A stretch of 64,000 nt of DNA from Methylobacterium sp. E-005 (GCF_022829725.1 NZ_JAKSYG010000099.1:1-64000), one strand, 5' to 3'. Numbered from the stretch's first letter, positions 1 through 11,333 are shown. Program-made: numbers and translations. Notes: generated by a model not told the origin, from the letters alone.

Positions 1-190
1 TGTCGGGATCGAGACGATCGGGGCGGCCCTCTCGGAGCCGCGGGACGCGATCGAGGACATCATCGAGCCCTACCTGATCCAGCGCGGCTTCGTGCAGCGC
101 ACCCCCCGCGGACGCGTCCTCACCCGCCACGCCTACAAGCATCTGGGGCTGGCCATGCCGGATCGGGACGAGGCCGCTGCAGCGGCGTGA
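1..190 (+). CDS. ruvB: RuvB Holliday junction helicase, C-terminal end (partial)
   Basis: The frame starting at base 2 is open from the window edge to a TGA at 188-190 and reads as the winged-helix C-terminus of RuvB. It contains the segments [16 protein letters not shown] and AYKHLGL, which are hallmark RuvB C-terminal motifs. RuvB is the hexameric AAA+ motor that drives branch migration of Holliday junctions with RuvA. Only about 62 codons are present; the ATPase core lies outside the window. The gene normally followed by ybgC/tol genes in alphaproteobacteria is here followed by a repeat and unrelated genes, so this looks like the border between core and accessory sequence. Confidence 0.93.
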   Translation, partial: VGIETIGAALSEPRDAIEDIIEPYLIQRGFVQRTPRGRVLTRHAYKHLGLAMPDRDEAAAAA

Positions 191-192
191 GG

Positions 193-423
193 CTAGGCGC
201 CCCCGGTTTCGGCCTCCCGGAAGGGCTGGGACAGGTGGGGCGGCAGGCCGCTGAGGCGCAGCGACCGGGACAGGGCGTCGACCAGCGCGGTCAGGAGCGC
301 CGTGGCGACGATCCGCAGCACGGCGACGTCCAGGCGCAACTCCGAGATCGCCGCATCGACGGAGAAGCCGAGGGTCGCCACGCCCAGGATGCCGAAGATG
401 GCGCTCTCGCGCAGGATCAGCCC
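193..423 (-). pseudogene. Short membrane-protein remnant
   Basis: A leftward open frame of about 75 codons ends at 193 and is closed by an in-frame TGA just upstream (near 424). It contains a hydrophobic stretch (AVLRIVATALLTALVDAL) and continues upstream in frame as residues resembling a membrane-associated protein, but it has no convincing start. The internal ATG at 381 would give 62 aa. I do not recognise a family. It directly abuts the dispersed repeat at 472-563, so it may be the tail of a gene truncated by that insertion. A non-coding interpretation is equally possible. Confidence 0.3.
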
Positions 424-471
424 TCAGCGATCCAGCAGGGTGGTTTCGAAAGGTCGAGACCCAGCGCTCTT

Positions 472-563
472 CGTCATCGCGAGCGCAGCGAAGCGACCCA
501 GGGCAGCTCGACCGTGGTCGACGTGGCGCTGACCGGATGGCTTCGCATACGCTCGCAAAGACG
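472..563. repeat. Methylobacterium-type dispersed palindromic repeat
   Basis: The left arm (472-499, cgtcatcgcgagcgcagcga...) and the right arm (535-563, ...cttcgcatacgctcgcaaag...) are imperfect reverse complements separated by about 35 bases. The pattern 'cgtca-gcgagcgcagcgaag...ccagg' is the recognisable signature of short repeats scattered between genes in Methylobacterium genomes. It could fold into a long hairpin in either strand. Confidence 0.6.
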
Positions 564-931
564 GCGGCCGCGCGCGTGGTCCGATCAGTCGCGACCGATG
601 TGAAGTCAAAATCAATCTGGCGGGTCTGAGAGGCCCCTTGACGGGGTTGGATTCAGCTTTCGAAAGTTTAGAATTATCGGTTTGACACGCGTTCCGATAC
701 GGAAAATCTTCGCGTTGCTTCGGCGGTCGCCTCCGGACGGCGCAAGAGCTTGACAAAATCTTGGGGCTTCATTCATTGGGCGCCTGATCGGGAAGGCGGA
801 GGGCGCTGGGATTCCGCCGGGACGGGGGGAGCGACACGCATGGCTTTCGTGGCGCTCACGTCCTGTTCCTCGGCCGCTGTTCAGAATCGCGCCGCCACCC
901 GCTGAACCGCCAGCCACCGGAGCTTTCATCC
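564..931. other. Intergenic, possible promoter of the downstream SDR
   Basis: No convincing gene is seen. A TTGACA hexamer lies at 750-755 with a weak downstream -10 candidate; another TTGACA occurs near 680. Long open frames on the minus strand here are GC-driven and overlap the SDR in antisense. Confidence 0.3.
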
Positions 932-1708
932 GTGTCCCTGTCCCCCGCAACGCGTGCGATCTACCCGAGCCTCCGCGACCGGCGGGTCCTGGTGACCGGC
1001 GGTGCCTCGGGCATCGGCGAGGGGCTGGTCGAGGCCTTCGTGTCCCAGGGCGCGCGCGTCGTGTTCTGCGACATCGCCGACGAGGCCGCCGCCGGCCTGA
1101 TCGCGCGCCTCACCCCCTGCGCGGTGCACGCGCCGCTCTACCGGCACTGCGACCTGACCGACGTGGAGGCCGTCCGCGCCCTGGTGGCCGGGACCGAGAC
1201 GGCGCTGGGGGGCATCGACGTCCTCGTCAACAACGCCGGCAACGACGACCGCCACACGGTCGACGCGGTGACGCCCGCCTACTGGGACGATCGCATGGCG
1301 GTGAACCTGCGCCATATGTTCTTCGCCGCGCAGGCGGCGGTGCCGGGCATGCGGCGGGCCGGCGGCGGCGTCATCCTGAACTTCGGATCGATCAGCTGGC
1401 ATCTCGGCGCGCGCGACATGCCGATCTACCAGACCGCCAAGGCAGCGATCGAGGGGATGACCCGGGCGCTCGCCCGGGACCTCGGCCGCGACGGCATCCG
1501 TGTGGCGACGGTGGTTCCGGGCAACGTCCAGACCCCGCGCCAGGAGAGGTGGTACACGCCGGAGGGCGCGGCCGAGATCGTGGCGTCCCAGTGCCTCGAC
1601 GGGCGGATCCAGCCGGCGGACGTCGCCGCGCTGGTGCTGTTCCTGGCCTCGGACGACGCCCGGATGTGCACGGGGCACAATTACTTCATCGACGCGGGCT
1701 GGCGCTGA
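932..1708 (+). CDS. SDR-family NAD(P)-dependent oxidoreductase
   Basis: Classical short-chain dehydrogenase of 258 aa, starting at GTG. The Rossmann motif TGGASGIGE is at residues 22-30, NNAG at 100-103, and the catalytic Ser153-Tyr166-Lys170 triad sits in the segments NFGSIS and IYQTAK. The family oxidises or reduces hydroxyl/keto groups on sugars, steroids or small alcohols. The C-terminal end (YFIDAGWR) is typical of sugar-type SDRs. Acidic Asp47 after the second strand (FCDIAD) suggests NAD rather than NADP preference, by family rule. It stands alone, 214 bp upstream of msrA. The substrate cannot be told from sequence. Confidence 0.9.
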   Translation: MSLSPATRAIYPSLRDRRVLVTGGASGIGEGLVEAFVSQGARVVFCDIADEAAAGLIARLTPCAVHAPLYRHCDLTDVEAVRALVAGTETALGGIDVLVNNAGNDDRHTVDAVTPAYWDDRMAVNLRHMFFAAQAAVPGMRRAGGGVILNFGSISWHLGARDMPIYQTAKAAIEGMTRALARDLGRDGIRVATVVPGNVQTPRQERWYTPEGAAEIVASQCLDGRIQPADVAALVLFLASDDARMCTGHNYFIDAGWR

Positions 1709-1922
1709 GCCCTACGATCCGCGGATCGGCGGCCGTTGCAACCCAGGGGGCCGGCGGACGACGTGTCATCCGTCGCGCGATTGCCGGCGGACAGCGGCGA
1801 CACTCCGCGACTCCATGACCAAGGTTCTGAGCCGATCAATTCTCGGTCTTCGTCACGTCGCTCAGGGGCAAAGCGGCCTCGCCGTCCCCATATGGATGCG
1901 AACGTGACGTTACGGACGAGGA

Positions 1923-2447
1923 ATGACGATGCAAACCGAAAGGGCAGTGCTGGCGGGCGGATGCTTCTGGGGCATGCAGGACCTCGTCCGGCGCCAGGAG
2001 GGGGTGGTCTCCACGCGCGTCGGCTACACCGGCGGCGACGTGCCGAACGCGACCTACCGCAACCACGGCACCCATGCCGAGGGGATCGAGATCCTTTACG
2101 ATCCGAGCCGGACGAGCTTCCGGCGCCTGCTGGAGTTCTTCTTCCAGATCCACGATCCGACGACCCCCAACCGCCAGGGCAACGACCGGGGCCTGAGCTA
2201 TCGCTCGGCGATCTTCTACACCGATGACGAGCAGCGCCGGGTCGCCGAGGAGACCATCGCGGACGTCGATGCCTCCGGCCTGTGGCCCGGGAAGGTCGTG
2301 ACCGAGCTGGCCCCGGTCGGCCCGTTCTGGGAGGCGGAGCCGGAGCACCAGGATTACCTGGAACGCCGGCCGGACGGGTATACCTGCCACTTCGTCCGGC
2401 CGGGCTGGGTCTTGCCCGCGCGATCCGCCGCCACGCAGGACGCCTAG
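1923..2447 (+). CDS. msrA: Peptide-methionine (S)-S-oxide reductase MsrA
   Basis: Reduces methionine-S-sulfoxide in proteins or free form, a cytoplasmic oxidative-stress repair enzyme. The catalytic motif GCFWG carries Cys14, and the family blocks GYTGG and [15 protein letters not shown] follow. At 174 aa it is a compact single-domain MsrA with no MsrB fusion. A second cysteine near the C-terminus (YTCHF) could act as the resolving residue. Two ATGs are close together (1923 and 1929); 1923 was kept, with a purine-rich stretch (ggacgagga) just upstream. Confidence 0.92.
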   Translation: MTMQTERAVLAGGCFWGMQDLVRRQEGVVSTRVGYTGGDVPNATYRNHGTHAEGIEILYDPSRTSFRRLLEFFFQIHDPTTPNRQGNDRGLSYRSAIFYTDDEQRRVAEETIADVDASGLWPGKVVTELAPVGPFWEAEPEHQDYLERRPDGYTCHFVRPGWVLPARSAATQDA

Positions 2448-2463
2448 GCGGCACGTTCCGGGT

Positions 2464-2479
2464 AACCCGGCGCCGGGTT
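2464..2479. terminator. Palindrome between convergent genes, possible bidirectional terminator
   Basis: The 16-base perfect palindrome aacccggcgccgggtt lies 17 bases after msrA and about 40 bases before the end of the convergent SDR gene, where a shared terminator would be expected. A short T run follows on the plus strand. Confidence 0.45.
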
Positions 2480-2519
2480 TGGCCGCGTCGGATCGGCTTC
2501 GTATTGGTCCGGGCCCCGG

Positions 2520-3242
2520 TCAGATCGTCCAGCCGCCGTCGATGGTGACGGCCTGGCCGGTCGTGTAGGTCGCCCCCGCGAGGTACACGGCGAGGTCGGC
2601 AATCTCGTCCGGGGTGCCGAGCCGCCCGATCGGCTGGCGGGCGATGAAGGCCGCCCGGGTCTGCTCGTAATCGCCCTGCGCCCGGATGCGCTCCTGCAGC
2701 GACGGGCTCTCCACGGTGCCGGGGCAGATCGCGTTGCAGCGGATGTTGTGGGCGACGTAATCGGCGGCCACCGATTTGGTCAGCCCGATCACCGCCGCCT
2801 TGGTCACCCCGTAAGCGAAGCGGTTCGGCACGCCCTTCACCGAGGAGGCGACCGAGGCCATGTTGATGATCGCGCCGTCGCGCCGTTCGACCATGCCGGG
2901 CAACACGGCGCGGATCGTGCGGATCATCGCCTTGAGGTCGAGGGCGAAGTCGAGATCGGCATCGAGCATCTCTAGGATGGTCCCGCCATGGACCACGCCG
3001 GCGCAGTTGAACAGGATGTCCACGGCGCCGATCCGCGCGACCAGGGCCTTGACGGCGGCTTCGTCCCGCACGTCGAGGGGGGTGGTGCTGAGGTTGTCGG
3101 CGTGCAGGTCCTCCAGCGCCGCCGCGTTGATGTCGGTGGCGTGCACCGTCGCCCCGGCGCGCGCGAAGGCGAGCGCGCTCGCGCGCCCGATGCCCTGGCC
3201 GGCCGCCGTGATCAGGACCGACTTCCCAGAGAGATCTGCCAT
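2520..3242 (-). CDS. SDR-family dehydrogenase, BDH2/DHRS6-like
   Basis: A 240-aa short-chain dehydrogenase that closely resembles the BDH2/DHRS6 subgroup (type 2 3-hydroxybutyrate dehydrogenase and bacterial keto-deoxy-sugar dehydrogenases). Shared blocks are LITAAGQGIG, ATDIN, NMASVASSVKG, TKAAVIGLTKSVAAD and CPGTVESPSLQERI. Catalytic Ser130, Tyr144 and Lys148 are present. The ATG at 3242 is preceded by a good AAGGAG site; an upstream in-frame start at 3329 is less likely. It lies 194 bp downstream of ugpC on the same strand, so a role in oxidising the imported sugar or polyol is plausible. The ketone-body name should not be taken literally. Confidence 0.88.
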   Translation of the reverse strand: MADLSGKSVLITAAGQGIGRASALAFARAGATVHATDINAAALEDLHADNLSTTPLDVRDEAAVKALVARIGAVDILFNCAGVVHGGTILEMLDADLDFALDLKAMIRTIRAVLPGMVERRDGAIINMASVASSVKGVPNRFAYGVTKAAVIGLTKSVAADYVAHNIRCNAICPGTVESPSLQERIRAQGDYEQTRAAFIARQPIGRLGTPDEIADLAVYLAGATYTTGQAVTIDGGWTI

Positions 3243-3435
3243 TCCTTGCTCCTTGAAGCGCATGGTCCGGTGCGGGGATGGTCGCGTCAATCGCAATGGA
3301 GGATCTCGATTGCGCCTGATGAAAGTCATCGACGATGCGCCGGACCTCGCCGCCGGGGCCGCCTGCGGCCGCGCGGTTCAGACGGCGGCTTGCATCGGAC
3401 GTCTGGTCACGCAGGGCGGGCCGTCGCCCGACTCC

Positions 3436-4497
3436 TCAGGCCTCCATCCGCAGCCCTGACGCTTGGTCGAAGACGTGGAGATGCGCGGCGGGGAAGGCGA
3501 CCCGGATCGTGTCGCCCATCGGAGCGCCGTTCGCGAGCTTGAGCGTCAGCGCCGCCTCGCCCGGACGTCCGGCATGGACCAGCATCTCGGACCCGAGCAG
3601 TTCCACCACCTCGACCGGCCACGCCATGCCCGATGCGTCGAGCACGACATGCTCCGGGCGGATGCCCAGGACCACGGGGAACCCATCGGGCCGGTCGAAC
3701 CGCCGGGATCCGAGGTCGATGTCGGCACCCGCGACCGTCACCATCGTGCCGTTCCGCCCGAGCCGGCCGGGCAGCAGGTTCATCGCGGGTGAGCCGATGA
3801 ACCCCGCCACGTAGGTGTCGGCGGGGCGCTCGAAGACCTCCGTCGGCGTCGCCAGCTGCACCGGCACGCCCCGGTGCATCACGAGCAGCCGGTCGCCCAG
3901 CGTCATCGCCTCGACCTGATCGTGCGTGACGTAGAGGCTCGTCACCTTCAGCCGGCGCTGCAGGCGGCGGATCTCGCCGCGCATCTGCACCCTCAGCTTG
4001 GCGTCGAGGTTCGACAGGGGCTCGTCGAAGAGGAAGAGCTTCGGGTCGCGGACGATGGCGCGCCCCATGGCGACCCGTTGGCGCTGGCCGCCGGACAGCT
4101 GACGCGGCTTGCGCTCGAGCAGCGCCTCCAGGCCCAGCAGGGACGAGGCCGCATCGACCTTGGCGCGGATCTCGGCCCGGGGCAGGCCGCGGATCTTCAG
4201 CCCGTACGCCATGTTGTCGAACACGCTCATGTGCGGGTAGAGCGCGTAGTTCTGGAACACCATGGCGATGTCGCGCGCCGACGGGTCGAGATCCGTGACG
4301 TCGCGCCCGTCGATCCGGACACGGCCCATGGTCGGCGTCTCCAGACCCGCCACGATGCGCAGCAGGGTGGATTTTCCGCAGCCCGACGCGCCGACGATCA
4401 CCAGCATCTCGCCATCCGCCAGGGCGAGGTCGACCCCCTTCAGGATCTCGGTGGTGCCGAAGCTCTTGCGCAGGCCGTCGAGTTCCAGGCCCGCCAT
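3436..4497 (-). CDS. ugpC: ABC importer ATP-binding protein, UgpC/MalK family
   Basis: ATPase of a CUT1-family carbohydrate importer, 353 aa. Walker A GASGCGKST begins near residue 36, followed by the signature LSGGQRQRVAMGRA, Walker B LFLFDEP, the D-loop SNLDAKLR and the switch histidine in YVTHDQ. The C-terminal ~110 residues form the TOBE-type regulatory region (LGIRPEHV). The start at 4497 overlaps the permease stop by one base (TGATG), showing translational coupling. As last gene of ugpBAEC it energises uptake of glycerol-3-phosphate or a related glycerophosphodiester. Confidence 0.93.
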   Translation of the reverse strand: MAGLELDGLRKSFGTTEILKGVDLALADGEMLVIVGASGCGKSTLLRIVAGLETPTMGRVRIDGRDVTDLDPSARDIAMVFQNYALYPHMSVFDNMAYGLKIRGLPRAEIRAKVDAASSLLGLEALLERKPRQLSGGQRQRVAMGRAIVRDPKLFLFDEPLSNLDAKLRVQMRGEIRRLQRRLKVTSLYVTHDQVEAMTLGDRLLVMHRGVPVQLATPTEVFERPADTYVAGFIGSPAMNLLPGRLGRNGTMVTVAGADIDLGSRRFDRPDGFPVVLGIRPEHVVLDASGMAWPVEVVELLGSEMLVHAGRPGEAALTLKLANGAPMGDTIRVAFPAAHLHVFDQASGLRMEA

Positions 4498-5330
4498 CAC
4501 TTGTCGCCCTCCGTCAGGCCCTTCACGAACCACCGCTGCATCAGAAGCACCACCGCCACCGGCGGGATCAGCGCCAGCACCGCCGTCGCCATGACCTTGT
4601 TCCATTCAGTGGCGGTGTCGACGCCGATCATCTTCACGATGCTGATCACCACCGTGTCGAGCTTGGGATCGGTCGCGACGAGCAGCGGCCACAGGTACTG
4701 GTTCCAGCCGTAGACGAACAGGATCACGAACAACGCCGCGATGTTGGCGCCCGAGACCGGGATCAGGATGTCCCGCAGGAAGCGCAGGGGGCCGGCCCCG
4801 TCGATCCGCGCCGCCTCGACGAGCTCGTCCGGGACCGCGAGGAAGGTCTGGCGGAACAGCAGCGTCGCCGTCGCGGAGGCGATGAGGGGAATCGTCAGCC
4901 CCGTGAAGCTGTTGATCAGATCCAGCGACGACATGACCTGGAAGGTGGGGATCAGCCGCACCTCGACCGGCAGCATCAGGGTCAGGAAGATCAGCCAGAA
5001 GGCCGCCATGCGGAACGGGAAGCGGAAGAAGGTGACCGCGTAGGCCGAGGGCAGCGACAGGGCGATCTTGCCGAACGCGATGGCGAGCGCCATCCCGGCC
5101 GAGACCAGCAGCGCGCGCCAGACCGGCCCGGCCCCCGCCGAGCCGTCCATCAGCACGTCGCGATAGACGCCCAGGCCGGAGAGGTTCGGGACGAGCGAGA
5201 CCTCGCCGCGGGCGATCACGGCCGAATCCTGCGTCGAGCCGGCGATCGCGATCCAGATCGGCAGGGCGAAGAGCAGGATCGCCAGGATCAGGACGGCGTG
5301 GGGGATGAGATTCAGCGCTCTCCGGGACAT
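4497..5330 (-). CDS. ugpE: ABC importer permease UgpE
   Basis: Inner-membrane permease of 277 aa with about six hydrophobic segments. The EAA loop ([22 protein letters not shown]) that docks on the ATPase is present in the expected place. Length and order match UgpE (about 280 aa). Its ATG at 5330 shares a base with the UgpA stop (TGATG). The long in-frame extension to 6125 runs antisense-like through ugpA in another frame and is not used. Role: second half of the transmembrane pore. Confidence 0.92.
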   Translation of the reverse strand: MSRRALNLIPHAVLILAILLFALPIWIAIAGSTQDSAVIARGEVSLVPNLSGLGVYRDVLMDGSAGAGPVWRALLVSAGMALAIAFGKIALSLPSAYAVTFFRFPFRMAAFWLIFLTLMLPVEVRLIPTFQVMSSLDLINSFTGLTIPLIASATATLLFRQTFLAVPDELVEAARIDGAGPLRFLRDILIPVSGANIAALFVILFVYGWNQYLWPLLVATDPKLDTVVISIVKMIGVDTATEWNKVMATAVLALIPPVAVVLLMQRWFVKGLTEGDK

Positions 5331-6211
5331 CAGGTGACGGCCTTCCGCCCGAGGAACCGGAACTGCAGGGCGCAGAGGATGATGACGCCGGCCATCAGCA
5401 CCACGGATTGCGCCGAGGACGCGCCGACATTCGCGTTGACGACGCCGTCGAGATAGACCTTGAGGACGAGCGTCTGGGTCGACTGGCCCGGCCCGCCGCC
5501 GTTCACCGCGTAGACCGTCGCGAAGGTGTCGAAGGCCGCGTAGACGAGATCGACGACGAGCAGGAAGTAGACCGTCGGCATCAGCAGCGGCAGGATGATG
5601 GTGCGGAACCGGCGCAGGCCCCGGGCCCCGTCGATGCGGGCCGCCTCGATGATCGTCTTCGGGATGGCCTGGAGGCCCGCCAGGAAGAAGATGAAGTTGT
5701 AGCTGATCTGCTTCCAGGCGGCCGCCAGGATCACCAGCGCCATGGCCTGGGTGCCGTCGAGCTTGTAGTCCCAGGCGATCCCGATCCGGTTCAGCCACGC
5801 GCCGACGAGGCCGATCTGCGGGTGGAACATCAGCACCCACAGCACCGCCGCCATGGCGGGCGCCACCGCGTAGGGCCAGATCAGCATCGTGCGGTAGAAG
5901 GCGCGGCCCCGGATCTCGGTATCGGCCAGGACCGCGAGCACCAGCGCCACGCCCATCGAGAGAGCGGTCACGCAGGCACAGAACACCACCGTCCGCCCGA
6001 TCGCCGCGAGGTAGAGCGGATCCGCGAACAGGTCGGTGAAGTTGTCGAGCCCGACGAACTCCGTGCTGGTGCCGAAGGCGTCCTCGCGCTCCAGGCTCGA
6101 CCGGATCGCCTGGACGGCCGGCCACAGGAAGAACACCACCGTCAGCACGAGCTGCGGCAGGATCAGCAGGGCCGGCAGCAGCCGGCCCGGGAACAGCGTC
6201 CGTCGTTCCAT
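5330..6211 (-). CDS. ugpA: ABC importer permease UgpA
   Basis: Inner-membrane permease of 293 aa. From memory it follows E. coli UgpA closely, with shared segments such as [32 protein letters not shown] and LVYAAFDTF. The EAA motif is [22 protein letters not shown]. It is separated from ugpB by 28 bases and coupled to ugpE. The close match is the main reason to assign the transporter to the glycerol-3-phosphate (Ugp) subgroup rather than generic sugar importers. Confidence 0.94.
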   Translation of the reverse strand: MERRTLFPGRLLPALLILPQLVLTVVFFLWPAVQAIRSSLEREDAFGTSTEFVGLDNFTDLFADPLYLAAIGRTVVFCACVTALSMGVALVLAVLADTEIRGRAFYRTMLIWPYAVAPAMAAVLWVLMFHPQIGLVGAWLNRIGIAWDYKLDGTQAMALVILAAAWKQISYNFIFFLAGLQAIPKTIIEAARIDGARGLRRFRTIILPLLMPTVYFLLVVDLVYAAFDTFATVYAVNGGGPGQSTQTLVLKVYLDGVVNANVGASSAQSVVLMAGVIILCALQFRFLGRKAVT

Positions 6212-6239
6212 GCTTGGGGAAGCCTTCCGGTCCGCCGCG

Positions 6240-7583
6240 TCAGCCGCGCGCGGATTTCTGGAAGTCGCGCAGCACGCGGTTGCCGCGCGCGGTGGCGCTG
6301 TCCATCGCGGCCTGCGCGGTCTGCTGGCCCTGGAGCGCCTTCTCGATCTCCTCGTAGAGGATCGCCCGGATCTCCGGCAGGCGGCCGAGGCGCAGGCCCC
6401 GCGAGTTCGGGGTCAGTTCCCCCCGGGAGAGCTGCCGCGCCGGCACGTCGGTGCCGGGGTTCCTGTCGAAATAGCCCGCCTGCTTGGTGGCCTCGTAGCC
6501 CGCGAGCGTCACCGGGACGTAGCCGGTGTTCTGGGCGTAGAGGGCGACCTGCTCGGGCTTCGCGATGAAGGCGTAGAAGGCCGCGACGCCCTTGTACTCG
6601 GCCTCGCTGCGCTTCGGCGCCGTCATCGCCCAGAGGCTGGCGCCGCCGATGATCGAGTTGTTCGGCCGCGGGTTCAGGGCCGGCTCGGTCGGCAGGAAGG
6701 CCTCGGCGTAGCGGAACTTGGCGTTCTTGACGATGTCGGCGCGGCCCGAGGACGAGCCGAACCCGATCGCGGCCTGGCCGGAGTAGAAGACCGCGTCCGG
6801 CGCTCCGTCGCGGCCGGTATACTTGAAGGCTCCGTCCTTCGACAGGTCGAGGAAACGCTGGAGCTGGTCGACGAAGGGCTTGGTGCTGATGAGCAGTTCC
6901 GCCCCGAGGCCGTCATAGCCGTCATTCTCGGTGGCGTAGGCGAGGTTCTGGATCGCCGCGTATTCCTCGAACTGGATCCAGGTCATCCAGGCCGACGTGC
7001 TCGCGATCGGCGTGGGCGCCTTCGACGCGAGGGTGCGGGCCGCCTTGGCGTAGTCGTCGTAGGTGGCCGGCGGCGTGTCGGGGTCGAGCCCCGCCTTCTC
7101 GAAGGCGTCGCGGTTGTACCACATCACCGCCGTCGAGGAGTTGAACGGCATCGAGGCGAGCTTGCCGTCCGGCAGGCTGTAATAGCCGCGCACGCCGGGG
7201 ATGTAGGCCTTGGGATCGAGGCCGAATCCGGTCTCCTCCGCGAGCTTCCAGGCCTGCTTGATGGCGGGGCCGGCCTGCAGCATCGTGCCCGTGCCGACCT
7301 CGAAGATCTGGACGATGTGCGGCGCCTTGCCGGCCCGGTAGGCGGCGATCGCCGCCGTCAGCGTCTCGGGATAGGAGCCCTTGTAGACCGCCTCCAGCGT
7401 GACCTCGGACTGGCTCGCGTTGAAGGCGCGCGTCAGCCGCTCGACCTCCTCGCCGTTCGCGCCCGACATCGCGTGCCAGAGCACGATGGGCGTCCTGTCG
7501 CCGGCCGCGGTGGAGATTGACGGGCGAAGCGCAGTCCATGCGGCGAGACCGCCGACGCCGGCCAACAGGACGCGACGATCCAT
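6240..7583 (-). CDS. ugpB: Glycerol-3-phosphate-type periplasmic binding protein UgpB
   Basis: Solute-binding protein of 447 aa. The N-terminus begins MDRRVLLAG followed by a hydrophobic stretch and TAAG, which looks like a Tat or Sec signal. The mature part follows Ugp[43 protein letters not shown] and RLGRLPEIR. The ATG at 7583 has a GGGAGG ribosome site; an upstream start at 7781 would put residues before the signal and was rejected. First gene of the operon ugpBAEC, which would import glycerol-3-phosphate or glycerophosphodiesters. A phosphate-responsive (PhoB) box was not identified. Confidence 0.94.
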   Translation of the reverse strand: MDRRVLLAGVGGLAAWTALRPSISTAAGDRTPIVLWHAMSGANGEEVERLTRAFNASQSEVTLEAVYKGSYPETLTAAIAAYRAGKAPHIVQIFEVGTGTMLQAGPAIKQAWKLAEETGFGLDPKAYIPGVRGYYSLPDGKLASMPFNSSTAVMWYNRDAFEKAGLDPDTPPATYDDYAKAARTLASKAPTPIASTSAWMTWIQFEEYAAIQNLAYATENDGYDGLGAELLISTKPFVDQLQRFLDLSKDGAFKYTGRDGAPDAVFYSGQAAIGFGSSSGRADIVKNAKFRYAEAFLPTEPALNPRPNNSIIGGASLWAMTAPKRSEAEYKGVAAFYAFIAKPEQVALYAQNTGYVPVTLAGYEATKQAGYFDRNPGTDVPARQLSRGELTPNSRGLRLGRLPEIRAILYEEIEKALQGQQTAQAAMDSATARGNRVLRDFQKSARG

Positions 7584-8049
7584 CCAAAATCCTCCCTGCG
7601 ACGGGATCGACGCGCCCGTTGATATCGGGTTTGCGACGAGAGCCCGCGGAAGCACCTCGTCCGAGGACACGATGCTCATTCTTCCATCATGCACGGACGT
7701 GACAGCGGAATAAAGCAGTCGGCGAAAGGACGCTGTGGCCAGTCCCCGCCTGGGACGGAAAACGCGGTTCCTGCGCGCCAACCGCGTCGGCGTTCACGCG
7801 GCGGATCGCTCGCCCTTCCCGGGACGCTTCAGATCGCCCTGAGCCAGAGCCCATCGGAGGCCGATTCGATCGCGAACAGGCGAAGGGCACGAAACGACCA
7901 GCCCGGTGAGACGGTGCCATCGCCAAGGTCGAAGGAGGCGAAATGCCTCGGCCAGGGCAGCCCTCACGGGCGCATCGGCCGAGACCCAGGTCCGCCCCTC
8001 GCGGGGGCAGGCCCGCTCGGCGGCTGGGATCCGCCTCCCGTCGCGCACG
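7584..8049. other. Intergenic, no gene recognised
   Basis: This holds the upstream region of ugpB and a stretch with only GC-driven open frames. No protein family was recognised until the LivG relic further right. Confidence 0.5.
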
Positions 8050-8330
8050 AGTAGCCGGTGGTGTCCGCCCACGGTGATCGGCACCAGGTTGAGGACGACG
8101 ATGCGGTCGGGGACCTCCCTTATCATCGGCATGTCGTGCTCGACGAGCAGGAGGGGGACGCCGCTCGCCCGGATCTGCCGGATCAGACGTACGAAGACCC
8201 GTATCCCGGAGGCGTTTAGCTCCGAGGCCGGCTCGTCGAGGGGCCGCATGGTGGGCTCGGTAGCGGGCGCCAGCGCTACCCCGACACGAGGCGCTCCCCG
8301 TCGGCGATCCGCCGACCTTCTTGTGCGCCC
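8050..8330 (-). pseudogene. Relic of a LivG-type branched-chain amino-acid ABC ATPase
   Basis: Pieces of the second half of an ABC ATPase can be read leftward: a degenerate signature region (IADGERLVSG, from LSYGxQRLV), then after a frame change EPTMRPLDEPASELNASG, and finally LLLVEHDMPMIREVPDRIVVLN. The last block is the Walker B-to-switch region of LivG-family ATPases (usual form LLLDEPAxGLN ... VLLIEHDMxxVM...DRIVVL). The Walker A half is missing and at least one frameshift is present, so the gene is dead. Confidence 0.65.
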
Positions 8331-8429
8331 GGCCGGCGCGCCCAACCCCGTCGGGCGCGCTTCGGCTTGGGCACGCAACGACCTGTCGCCGGCCGCCGCG
8401 CGGCCGAGAAGAACGACGAGAACCGGCCC

Positions 8430-8608
8430 GCGGCCCGCCGCGGCGCCCATCTTGGGGGCCATTCCACAGACGGGACCGGGGAGCGCGCCGTCCGACGATG
8501 CCGTTGAGCACGCGCCGGTCGCACACCCGCTTCTTAGCCTCCCACGCCCGTCGGCAGGACCAGCGCGATCGCTGTCCGCTCCGCATCGGTCAGGTCAAAC
8601 CGTGCCAT
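8430..8608 (-). pseudogene. IS5-family transposase N-terminal relic
   Basis: Leftward from the ATG at 8608 the frame reads MARFDLTDAERTAIALVLP, the standard opening of many alphaproteobacterial IS5-family transposases. After a short deletion and frame change it continues CDRRVLNGIVG, another conserved block. The rest of the transposase (DDE core) is absent, and no terminal inverted repeat was found. It adjoins the LivG relic, consistent with insertion and decay. Confidence 0.65.
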
Positions 8609-8639
8609 CCGAGATCCGCCCGTTCCCAGGGACCAAGGC

Positions 8640-8864
8640 CGACGCGACCCACCTGTACCAAATTTCATGAGGTCACGATTTGATCTGTAAAACATCTCGG
8701 CGGACAATAATGATTCTGCCAAAAGCCAGTTTTATTTTTGATATGATAATTTATAACATGATATATTTTTATATTGTATCAAATGATTGGGGGACTTTGT
8801 CTTTGCTTTGATGAACTAATGGGCGGATTATGGAAGTGGCCAAATTTAATGGTGTAATGGCAGT
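8640..8864. other. AT-rich intergenic island
   Basis: Base composition drops sharply (for example the run around 8725-8790, with ttttatttttgatatgat). No gene is seen. It is followed by the small membrane-protein gene of similarly low GC, suggesting a foreign segment. Confidence 0.5.
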
Positions 8865-9161
8865 TTATGATGTGGACGTAGGTAATATCACACGCTTGGA
8901 TTCCGAACGAACAGGCATTTTGTCGAGTTTTTCGCCGATATCGGCCCTTTTTATTTTATCCTCCTTGATAAATTCGAAGCACGTCCGTCGGTCAAGAGCT
9001 GGATAAAGCATAGCGGCGCATATCCCGCCCATGGATCCGCCAATGAAATAAACATCGACTAGATACATCACGCCGAAATCCATCGCGTGACCCAGGGCGA
9101 AGAGTAAAAATCCCATGCCGAGTGTGCTGCCGATACAAGTCATGAGTAAGATGCGGCACAT
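8865..9161 (-). CDS. Small membrane protein, unknown function
   Basis: A 98-aa protein with two predicted hydrophobic segments (LLMTCIGSTLGMGFLLFAL and VYFIGGSMGGICAAML) and a charged C-terminal tail (FIKEDKIKRADIGEKLDKM). The ATG at 9161 has a strong GGGAGG ribosome site, which decides against the upstream frame start at 9209. Base composition is much lower in GC than the neighbours, in keeping with horizontal transfer. I do not recognise a family. Confidence 0.55.
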   Translation of the reverse strand: MCRILLMTCIGSTLGMGFLLFALGHAMDFGVMYLVDVYFIGGSMGGICAAMLYPALDRRTCFEFIKEDKIKRADIGEKLDKMPVRSESKRVILPTSTS

Positions 9162-9689
9162 GTTTTCCTCCCTTTGTGGCACAATGCCGCACAATCCAAT
9201 ATTGGGCAACTGGCAACAGAAGAGACGACGGACTAGGTCTTACGGACTAAGCATTCCCTTTCCGATCTAGGCCAGAGCGGGCAGGGATATAACCCGCGCG
9301 TTCGCGACGAGCGCGTGAGAGAGCAGCATTGCCGTCGGCTCCGGTACTTGAACCTCTGACAAACGAAGGGACGGCAAACCACCCGTCTGAGACACTCAGG
9401 TGAGCGCTCGGTGGTCACATAGGTTCGCCGGCAGCGGATCATCGACGTCGAGGCCGCGGACGTCGAAGCGCAGGCGTTCAGAGCAACGCATGAGCGTAAA
9501 GCAAGCTATTCTCTCGTATGCCGGATGTTTCGACCCTCGGAGGCGTTCTGCAACCGCGTCGACGCGCTTGGCGGGTCGCCAGATCGTCAGCAGCTTCGGC
9601 CCATGAGGGACCGGAGAGACGGCGCGCAGAAGTGACGGCCGCAATCCGGACGGATTTCCGGCCTGTCGGCCCCCATCGGAACGATGGTG
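9162..9689. other. Intergenic, no gene recognised
   Basis: About 530 bases with only short competing frames on both strands, none with a recognisable domain. It separates the AT-rich island from the sensory region. Confidence 0.45.

Positions 9690-11333
<1,644 letters not shown>

Noticed and set aside
5408..6568. Long open frame antisense to ugpA/ugpB
   Set aside because: Low-complexity Arg/His/Gln-rich translation; a shadow of clearly recognisable transport genes.
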